Shown: positions 14,647-20,056 of the stretch, piece after piece
Layout of the letters: the number at the start of each line of letters is the position of its first letter
Position numbering within the stretch: position 1 is the stretch's first letter
Origin: UBA6115 sp964629345
GTDB taxonomy: Bacteria > Bacillota > Clostridia > Christensenellales > Aristaeellaceae
Direction: 5' to 3'
Length of the DNA stretch: 20,056 nucleotides
Assembly (NCBI GenBank): GCA_964629345.1
Contig: CAZVSG010000036.1
Location: forward strand, 1-20,056
Notes under the pieces: model-generated
Seen by the model: the letters and a program-made list of their open reading frames with translations, nothing else
Database searches by the model: none
Told to the model about the DNA's origin: nothing
Translations under genes and position numbers: made by a program

Positions 14647-15885
14647 ATGAACCTTGAAGAGAAGCTGCGCATCCTGACAGATGCGGCGAAATATGACGTA
14701 TCCTGCGCCTCCAGCGGCAGCGCCCGGGGCGGCGTGAAGGGCGGGATCGGCAACTGCGCCGCCAGCGGCATCTGCCATACCTGGACGGCGGACGGGCGGT
14801 GCGTGTCGCTGCTGAAGCTGTTGTACACCAACGCCTGCTGCTATGACTGCGCCTACTGTGTCAACCGCCGCAGCAGCGACGTCCCCCGCGCCAGCTTTTC
14901 ACCCGATGAACTGGCGAGGCTGACCATCGAATTTTACCGGCGCAACCTGATCGAGGGGCTGTTCCTCAGCTCCGCCGTGGCGGTCAGCGCCGACCGTACG
15001 ATGGAGAGGCTCATCCGCGTGGCGGAGATCCTGCGTTTCCGCGAGCGGTTCAACGGCTACATCCACATGAAGATCATCCCCGGCGCGAGCGCTGAACTGG
15101 TTGAACGCCTGGGTTTCCTGGTGGACCGCGTGTCGGTGAATGTCGAGTTCCCCAGTGACAGGGAGCTGATGCTGTACGCCCCGGACAAGCAGGCGCAGAG
15201 CATCATCGGCAGCATGCTCAGTGTGCGGGACAGGAAGCTGGAGCTTCTGCCCTCCGTGTATGGCCGCGCCCCGGCGCCCCGCTTTGTGCCGGCAGGGCAG
15301 TCCACCCAGATGATTGTGGGGGCGGGTGACAGCGATGACAGGGATATTCTGGCCCGGGCCGAAACGCTGTACCGGCAGATGCAGCTCAAACGGGTGTATT
15401 ACTCCGCCTATGTGCCGGTGAATCAGCAGGAAGCGTCCGGCAGTACCTTCAGGGTCCCGCTGCTTCGGGAGCACCGCGTCTATCAGGCGGACTGGCTGAT
15501 GCGGTTCTACGGCTTCAGCGCCGGGGAGATCCTGGGCGAAAGACCCCTGCTGGATCTGAGGGTGGACCCGAAGACCGCATGGGCGCTTGATAACTACCAC
15601 CTGTTCCCCCTGGACGTCAACACCGCGCCGCTGGAAATGCTGCTGCGCGTCCCGGGGGTCGGCCCGAAGACAGCCAGGCGCATCCTTGCCGGCAGGAGGC
15701 TGGCGTATCTGAGCTATGACACGCTGAAAAAGACCGGGGCCGTCATGACGCGGGCAAGGTATTTCCTTTCAGCCCAGGGGCGCAGTCCCTACGGCTGGAC
15801 GGAGGATCCGGGGAAGGTCTACCGCGCGCTTGCCGGGGATGACGCGGCGGGATGTCAACAGCTCTCCTTTCTGGAGGCGGTCTGA
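14647..15885 (+). CDS. Radical-SAM protein, putative DNA modification/repair (TIGR03916 type)
   Basis: The 412-residue product carries the radical-SAM cluster motif CxxxCxxC (C64, C68, C71 in NACCYDCAYC), which holds a 4Fe-4S cluster and cleaves S-adenosylmethionine. Near the C-terminus is a helix-hairpin-helix DNA-binding motif (about 322-352, VNTAPLEMLLRVPGVGPKTA). A cysteine-rich N-terminal segment (C20, C37, C43, C52) may hold further metal. This combination is the family annotated as putative DNA modification/repair radical-SAM protein, regularly paired with a DUF4130 protein, as it is here. The ATG follows GGAGG at short spacing. The stop overlaps the next ATG by one base (TGATG). A LexA box in the promoter supports a role in the DNA-damage response. 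The chemical reaction is not established. Confidence 0.92.
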   Translation: MNLEEKLRILTDAAKYDVSCASSGSARGGVKGGIGNCAASGICHTWTADGRCVSLLKLLYTNACCYDCAYCVNRRSSDVPRASFSPDELARLTIEFYRRNLIEGLFLSSAVAVSADRTMERLIRVAEILRFRERFNGYIHMKIIPGASAELVERLGFLVDRVSVNVEFPSDRELMLYAPDKQAQSIIGSMLSVRDRKLELLPSVYGRAPAPRFVPAGQSTQMIVGAGDSDDRDILARAETLYRQMQLKRVYYSAYVPVNQQEASGSTFRVPLLREHRVYQADWLMRFYGFSAGEILGERPLLDLRVDPKTAWALDNYHLFPLDVNTAPLEMLLRVPGVGPKTARRILAGRRLAYLSYDTLKKTGAVMTRARYFLSAQGRSPYGWTEDPGKVYRALAGDDAAGCQQLSFLEAV

Positions 15886-16607
15886 TGCATTATCTCTTCG
15901 ACGGCAGCTTTGACGGGCTGATGACCCTGGTGTTTGATACGTACAGGAAAAGGGACGAGGTTGAGGCTGTCAGCGAGTATATGGGCGCGGACAGCCTGCT
16001 GATGACCTGCTTCATCCCGAATGACGAGGCGAAAGCCTCGCGCATCAAGGGGTTCATGGCCCGCTCCCTGGGGGAGGAGTTCGTTCTCATGGTGAAGGAG
16101 GCCTTCCTTTCAAGGCGGGAGAGCAGGTTCCGCTCCATCGTCAGGACGCTCCACCTCTCCTGCGGAATGGGGAAGACGGCGCTGGACCTGATGGATGACA
16201 GCATCCTGGACTTCATCGCATGCCAGAGGGAGGTTCGCTCAGAAGCGCATCGGTTCAACGGGCTGATCCGCCTGCGGCAGATGCGGGACGGCAGCATGCT
16301 GGGGGTCTTCGCCCCCCGCAACAACGTCCTTCCCCTGATCCTGCCGCACTTTTCGGAGCGTTTCCCCGGGGAACGGCTTCTGCTGTATGACGAGGTCCGC
16401 CACCTGGCCGGCCTGTCCGGGGAGGGAAAGACGGAGTTCTTCGAGGTGGCGGGCATCACGCCGCAGGAAACCGGTGATGAAGCAGAGCTGCAGGATCTCT
16501 GGCGGGTGTTTTTTGATCACCTGGCCATCAGGGAGCGCGTCAACCCGCGCCTGCAGCGGCAGCACCTGCCGAAATATACCTGGAAGAACCTGACGGAGAT
16601 GGGCTGA
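15885..16607 (+). CDS. DUF4130 protein, partner of the radical-SAM repair protein (TIGR03915 type)
   Basis: The 240-residue product matches the family called probable DNA metabolism protein (DUF4130). Marks are the start HYLFDGSFDGLMTLVFD, the middle EVRSEAHRFNGLIRLRQM and LPLILPHFSERFPGERLLLYD, and the end WRVFFDHLAIRERVNPRLQ. In many bacteria the same domain is fused to a uracil-DNA-glycosylase-like domain. Here it stands alone, so the glycosylase part is absent. The ATG at 15885 overlaps the stop of the radical-SAM gene and has GGAGG in front of it, so the pair is translationally coupled and shares the SOS-type promoter. Its exact activity is not known. Confidence 0.92.
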   Translation: MHYLFDGSFDGLMTLVFDTYRKRDEVEAVSEYMGADSLLMTCFIPNDEAKASRIKGFMARSLGEEFVLMVKEAFLSRRESRFRSIVRTLHLSCGMGKTALDLMDDSILDFIACQREVRSEAHRFNGLIRLRQMRDGSMLGVFAPRNNVLPLILPHFSERFPGERLLLYDEVRHLAGLSGEGKTEFFEVAGITPQETGDEAELQDLWRVFFDHLAIRERVNPRLQRQHLPKYTWKNLTEMG

Positions 16608-16635
16608 GCAAGACCTCTCCGATAAAATGACAAAC

Positions 16636-16663
16636 GGCTGCGGGACAAGCGGTATCTGCAGCC
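16636..16663. other. Hairpin between convergent genes
   Basis: GGCTGC (16636-16641) can pair with GCAGCC (16658-16663) around a 16-base loop, between the convergent ends of the DUF4130 and ybaK-like genes. No T run follows on either strand, so termination here is only a possibility. Confidence 0.25.
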
Positions 16664-16691
16664 ATGAGATGTACGATTGGAGAAGGTGCGG

Positions 16692-17195
16692 TCAGCCGCG
16701 CCCCGGTTCGGCCGCCTGCCGGATCAGGGGGGCGTAGAACGCTCCCGCTGCTTTGAGCAGGTCATCGGGCTTCAGCCTGATCTGCAGGCCGATCCGTCCG
16801 CCGGATACGATGACATAGGGCAGCGCTGCCGCGCTGCCGTCAACGGCTGTCCTCAAAGGCTTTTTCATGCCAAAGGGCGAACAGCCGCCGCGGACGTATC
16901 CCGTGACCGGCTTGAGCTGGGCGACCGGGAGCATGCTGAGGCTTTTTATTTGAAAGCCTGCTGCGGCTGCTTTCAGATCCAGCTCCGAGGGGCCGGGAAT
17001 GACGCAGACGGTATGCTGCGCGTCGCTGCCCTGGAGAATCAGGGTCTTGAAGATGCGTTCGGGCGGCTCGCCCAAGAGCCTGGCGACCTCCGCCGCATCC
17101 ATCGCTTCCCCGTCTGAAGGATAGCTCAGCGCTTCATACGCGATGCCGGCCCTGTCCAGCAGGCGCATCGCGTTGGTTTTCTCGATCCTGTCCAC
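16692..17195 (-). CDS. ybaK: YbaK/EbsC family aminoacyl-tRNA deacylase
   Basis: The 167-residue product is the size of YbaK/EbsC proteins, which remove wrongly attached amino acids from tRNA (Cys from tRNA-Pro in the best-known case). The conserved lysine is in RIFKTL (K50), and the glycine motif GYVRGGCSPFGMKK (99-112) is intact. The start is the GTG at 17193-17195, preceded by AGGGAGG six bases upstream; an ATG-initiated frame further upstream would run through the tRNA terminator and is rejected. A TATAAT at 17251-17256 may be its promoter. It lies just downstream of tRNA-Arg on the same strand but is separated from it by a terminator. The family is clear; the exact tRNA substrate is inferred from it. 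Confidence 0.92.
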   Translation of the reverse strand: MDRIEKTNAMRLLDRAGIAYEALSYPSDGEAMDAAEVARLLGEPPERIFKTLILQGSDAQHTVCVIPGPSELDLKAAAAGFQIKSLSMLPVAQLKPVTGYVRGGCSPFGMKKPLRTAVDGSAAALPYVIVSGGRIGLQIRLKPDDLLKAAGAFYAPLIRQAAEPGRG

Positions 17196-17250
17196 GTCCG
17201 ACCTCCCTGGCGGAACAGAGCGTGTGAAGTCAATGCCCTGCGCCGGTCCC

Positions 17251-17256
17251 ATTATA
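17251..17256 (-). promoter_or_regulatory. Possible -10 element of ybaK
   Basis: A perfect TATAAT on the minus strand lies about 56 bases before the GTG start. The matching -35 region is poor, so this is only a partial promoter match. Confidence 0.4.
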
Positions 17257-17318
17257 CGCCCCGTGCGGTTTTCCGGAAGTCTTCGGCCACATGGAAAATC
17301 TGTTGATATTCTGCGACG

Positions 17319-17349
17319 GAAAAAGAAAAACTCGCCGTTCCGGCAAGTT
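17319..17349 (-). terminator. Intrinsic terminator of tRNA-Arg
   Basis: On the minus strand AACTTGCCG (17341-17349) pairs over nine bases with CGGCGAGTT (17329-17337) around a GAA loop, followed by TTTTCTTTTT. It begins 26 bases after the CCA end of the tRNA. Confidence 0.85.
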
Positions 17350-17374
17350 TTATCCCCGTTTTCCAAGGGGGTCC

Positions 17375-17451
17375 TGGCGTTCCCGGCGCGATTCGAACGC
17401 GCGGCCTTTCGCTTAGGAGGCGAACGCTCTATCCTGCTGAGCTACGGGAAC
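17375..17451 (-). tRNA. tRNA-Arg (anticodon CCU)
   Basis: A full cloverleaf of 77 nt is visible: acceptor GTTCCCG/CGGGAAC, D arm GCTC/GAGC, anticodon arm TTCGC-CTCCTAA-GCGAA with anticodon CCU, variable loop AGGCC, and T arm GCGCG-TTCGAAT-CGCGC. The discriminator is G, and CCA is encoded. It reads AGG codons. It has its own promoter and terminator and is therefore a separate transcription unit. Confidence 0.97.
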
Positions 17452-17476
17452 ATGGCTGCCTCAACGCAGCAGGCGC

Positions 17477-17506
17477 ATTGTAGCATAATCTGCGGTGCTT
17501 GGGCAA
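17477..17506 (-). promoter_or_regulatory. Promoter of tRNA-Arg
   Basis: On the minus strand TTGCCC (17501-17506) and TACAAT (17477-17482) are 18 bases apart. Transcription would begin near 17470, about 19 nt before the mature tRNA. Confidence 0.65.
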
Positions 17507-17543
17507 GGCATGTGTGACCCGGGAAAGTGCCGGTGCCGCGCGA

Positions 17544-19478
17544 TCAGCCGGCGGCGGGCAGTTCCTCCTCTTCCGGAAGGATCTCGGTCAGCATCTCCAT
17601 CAGCGTTTCATAGGGGATCGGGGTGATCAGCTTCTCCCAGGAAGCCGCCGAGAGCGCCTGGACGCTTGGGAAGGCGTTCCTGATGATGGCGCTGAGGCAC
17701 TGCGCCTTGAGCAGCAAGTTCGGATAGGAGAACAGCGTACCAGAGGTGTCCCCGGCGGTGAACAGGTACTCAAAGATCCGCGCCCTGTCCTCCAGCGGGA
17801 ACGTGCGGCTATAGGCATCGATGAACCAAACGTCCTCCGGATCCTCCTGCGCCCCGAAGGCGTCGGCCGAATAAGTGCTGTCCGCCCATTCCGTCATGTC
17901 CGGGTTGTGATAGGAAAAGGCAAAGCCATGCCCCTCCTGGTCTTTGGGACCAAGCCTGCCCCACTGCCTCAGGAGGCTCTCCGGCAAGCCCTGGTCCGTT
18001 TCCCAGAGGCGGTCTTCCATCACGTGCATGAACTCATGCGCAAGGTTGCGCATAAAGGAGCCGTCCCTGACGTTCAGGGCGATGTAGCGCTCCTCCCCGT
18101 TCCCGGACGCAAAACCGGAGGCCGAGGCGATGCCGCTTGCGTTCTTGGGGAGGATCTCCCCGCACAGGTAGATGCCAAAACGGGTCTTGGGGGATACCGT
18201 CGCCTCCTCCGTCATGCCCGGCGGCAGCTTGCTGAAGAAGGCGTCCAGCTCCCGGAGCGCGTCGCTTACGCGCAGCACGTCGTCCGCCTGTCGGGCCTGA
18301 TAGGTGTCATTCTCAAAGGAGGCCCCGTCCTGCCGGATGTGGATGCCGACCCCGTGCTTGAGGGCGATCTGCTCTGCCTCCCTGTCCTGTTCCTTCCTGA
18401 TATCCGCCATCGTGACGCGGGTCACGCCGACGGGCAGGTCAAGCGGGTCCTTTGAATAATCCCAAAGGCACAGGGAGAAGGCCTGCTCCTCATAATCGCC
18501 TGCGCTGAACAGGGCATAGCCGTCCTCAGACAGCAGGGGATTGTCCAAAAACAGCGCGCTTTCCCCCTCCGTCCGCATCAGCTGGCTGACCAGCGTCCCT
18601 GCCTCAAGGTCCATCAGCCGCAGGGGCTTTTTTTCATCCCAGTTTCCGGTGAGCAGGAGCCCGTCCTGCCAGGCAGAGGCATACTCCGTTTCGTTCCAGT
18701 CGCTGATGCGGCTGAAGACGCCGTCGTAGGGCAGGGTGCCGACGAGGGCCTCCCGCTTTCCCGACAGGATGATGTGCCCGCTGGGATACGGGGTGAAGGC
18801 CGCTGGGATGGGGCTTGGGTAAAGGCGTCCGTTCGCGTCGATGGCGCCGGTGACGCTCAGCCCGTCAGGGCTTGAGATGACGGACAGGACCCGCCCGTTC
18901 CTTTCCCCGGCGAAAGTGCTGAACAGCCATCCTTCCGGCAGGCCCAGTGAAATGGGCGTTTTCTCTCCGCCCGGGAGCGTGAAGCGTACGATGCCGTCCT
19001 CCCCCGCGCAGTACAGGTGTCGCCCCGCCCTGTCCTCATAGGCTGCCCGGTAGGCCGCGCCTCCGGGCACGGTAAAGCGGAGGGTTTCCTTCAGATCCCG
19101 GTCAAAATGAAGGAGCGTCATCCGGTACTGGTTGAGCAGGCTGATGCCGCCGCCGTCCAGGAAACCGACTTCCTCATAGTAGGCGTATTCGTCCTCCAGA
19201 AGGGAGGTCTGCGCGATCAGTTTTCCTTCCTTCAGGTCAAACAGCCCCAGGTTCATTTTGTCGCTCTCGGGCTGGTCGAGCCGGATAAAGGCGACCAAAC
19301 CGCGCTGCTCCGCCAGGGAGACGTATCCGCCGCTCCCGCCGCCTGTCTGAACGTGAAGAAGGGAGCCGCCGGTTGCGCTTTCATAAAGGCCGTCAAAGCG
19401 TCCCGCCGGCTTGGCGGCGGCCCCGAGGATCAGGATCAGGACCAGAAGGGGCACACAGCAGGCGATCTTGCGTTTCAT
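17544..19478 (-). CDS. Secreted propeller-like protein with HEFMH metallopeptidase domain
   Basis: The 644-residue product begins with a signal peptide (MKRK, a hydrophobic run to about 22, then AAAKP). No lipobox cysteine follows, so it is probably exported free or anchored by the uncleaved helix. Residues about 40-360 form repeated beta-strand units (for example SLAEQRGLVAFIRLDQ, GGISLLNQYRMTLLHFD), like a WD/YVTN-type propeller. Residues about 380-630 hold a zinc-peptidase domain with H481-E482-F-M-H485 inside NLAHEFMHVMEDRL, and near 560-575 a segment DAYSRTFPLEDRARIFEY that could give the third, glutamate ligand of a gluzincin. The combination is not a family I can name. The ATG follows AGAGGT. 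The gap of 90 bases to parB upstream shows no clear promoter or terminator, so it may be transcribed with parB. Substrate unknown. Confidence 0.75.
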   Translation of the reverse strand: MKRKIACCVPLLVLILILGAAAKPAGRFDGLYESATGGSLLHVQTGGGSGGYVSLAEQRGLVAFIRLDQPESDKMNLGLFDLKEGKLIAQTSLLEDEYAYYEEVGFLDGGGISLLNQYRMTLLHFDRDLKETLRFTVPGGAAYRAAYEDRAGRHLYCAGEDGIVRFTLPGGEKTPISLGLPEGWLFSTFAGERNGRVLSVISSPDGLSVTGAIDANGRLYPSPIPAAFTPYPSGHIILSGKREALVGTLPYDGVFSRISDWNETEYASAWQDGLLLTGNWDEKKPLRLMDLEAGTLVSQLMRTEGESALFLDNPLLSEDGYALFSAGDYEEQAFSLCLWDYSKDPLDLPVGVTRVTMADIRKEQDREAEQIALKHGVGIHIRQDGASFENDTYQARQADDVLRVSDALRELDAFFSKLPPGMTEEATVSPKTRFGIYLCGEILPKNASGIASASGFASGNGEERYIALNVRDGSFMRNLAHEFMHVMEDRLWETDQGLPESLLRQWGRLGPKDQEGHGFAFSYHNPDMTEWADSTYSADAFGAQEDPEDVWFIDAYSRTFPLEDRARIFEYLFTAGDTSGTLFSYPNLLLKAQCLSAIIRNAFPSVQALSAASWEKLITPIPYETLMEMLTEILPEEEELPAAG

Positions 19479-19568
19479 CTGTCTACCTCTCAGGTTCGTT
19501 TCAGCTGAGTTTTACGGGGCGGATAGGAATCTTGATCTTGATATGACGGATTGGGGGCCTGGATATGC

Positions 19569-20056
19569 TTACCCAAGCAGGCGGTCGACCGCATCCCAGA
19601 CGCCTTCCAGTTCTTCAAAACTGCCGTAGCGCAGCAGGATCGACCCCTTCTCCATCGTGCCGGTGATTTTCGCGCGCACGCCCAGCGCCATGCGCAGCCG
19701 CTCCTGGAAGTCCGCCATCTCAGGCAGAGGTTCCTCCGCGGGTTTCTTCCTGCGGGGCAGGGGCTTTTTGGTCAGTTCCTCCAGCGCGCGCACGCTCAGC
19801 CCCTCCGAGAGGACCCTGCCGGCCAGCGCCTGCTGCGCTGATGCGTCCCTGATGCCGGCCAGCACCCTGGCATGGCCCTGGCTGAGCTGCCCGGAACGGA
19901 CCAGGTCCTGTACCTTCCCATCCAGCTGCAGAAGCCTCAGCAGGTTGGCGATCGCCGGGCGTGACTTGCCCAGCATCCCGGCCGCTTCCTCCTGGGTCAG
20001 GCTGCCTTCGTCCATCAGAAGGCGCACCGCCTCCGCCGCCTCCATGGCGTTGAGGT
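19569..20056 (-). CDS. parB: ParB/Spo0J chromosome-partitioning protein, C-terminal part
   Basis: The frame enters from the right edge and about 162 codons are visible, so the N-terminal CTPase domain is missing only because of the window. What remains is the central helix-turn-helix region (LTQEEAAGMLGKSRPAIANLLRLLQL) that binds parS, a helical stretch SQGHARVLAGI, a basic/proline-rich linker (KKPLPRRKKPAEE), and the C-terminal dimerisation domain ending in FEELEGVWDAVDRLLG. The visible LNAMEAAEAVRLL matches the region just before the DNA-binding domain of ParB. ParB loads onto parS sites near the origin and works with ParA/Soj; parA would be expected upstream, beyond the window. An ATG at 20045 is internal and not the start. 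Confidence 0.93.
   Translation of the reverse strand, partial: LNAMEAAEAVRLLMDEGSLTQEEAAGMLGKSRPAIANLLRLLQLDGKVQDLVRSGQLSQGHARVLAGIRDASAQQALAGRVLSEGLSVRALEELTKKPLPRRKKPAEEPLPEMADFQERLRMALGVRAKITGTMEKGSILLRYGSFEELEGVWDAVDRLLG

Noticed and set aside
17499..18455. 318-codon plus-strand frame opposite the metallopeptidase
   Set aside because: It overlaps the tRNA promoter region and lies antisense to the gene with signal peptide and HEFMH motif. No domain is seen.

Overview
The window looks like a draft scaffold (two runs of ten Ns) from a fairly GC-rich anaerobic member of the Bacillota, most likely Clostridia. The reasons are strong AGGAGG-type ribosome binding sites, sigma-A promoters, several c-di-GMP enzymes, a DegV protein, a ParB/Spo0J tail, a radical-SAM/DUF4130 pair and a gram-positive type LexA box. 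Lower ranks cannot be assigned from the sequence alone.

Left part (1-4143). A reading frame runs off the left edge on the minus strand. Next is a PAS-PAS-GAF-PAS-GGDEF-HD-GYP signalling protein split by one in-frame TAA inside its GAF domain. After that come about 480 bases of mostly non-coding DNA and an orphan 80-residue gene preceded by three ATGTCA repeats spaced exactly 10 bp. This part looks less GC-rich than what follows.

Ribosome block (4189-7257). The GTPase BipA (minus) and an RluF-like 23S rRNA pseudouridine synthase (plus) are divergently transcribed from two good promoters. The bipA transcript should carry a structured leader of about 310 nt, whereas the rluF-like transcript should have almost none. 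A strong terminator follows the rluF-like gene.

Signalling operon (7302-12974, minus). Four genes overlap by 4-10 bases: a DegV fatty-acid-binding protein, an isoprenylcysteine-methyltransferase-like membrane protein, a GH3-family acyl-adenylating enzyme, and a 7TM-GAF-GGDEF-HD-GYP receptor. The set looks like a tightly coupled unit that could make or modify an acyl compound and link it to c-di-GMP. This is the most interesting candidate system here. Both N gaps fall inside its genes. The one in GH3 is best explained by unmerged contig ends, because collapsing a 30-bp duplication restores one frame. A separate membrane GGDEF cyclase with an intact active site lies just upstream (13307-14404).

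Repair pair (14647-16607, plus). A radical-SAM protein with a helix-hairpin-helix tail and a DUF4130 protein are coupled. Their promoter carries a perfect 12-bp LexA-type palindrome at the expected transcription start, so SOS control is predicted.

Right part (16692-20056, all minus). It holds a YbaK/EbsC deacylase, tRNA-Arg(CCU) with its own promoter and terminator, a secreted propeller-like protein with an HEFMH metallopeptidase motif, and the C-terminal part of ParB cut by the window edge. No insertion sequences, phage genes or CRISPR arrays were seen.
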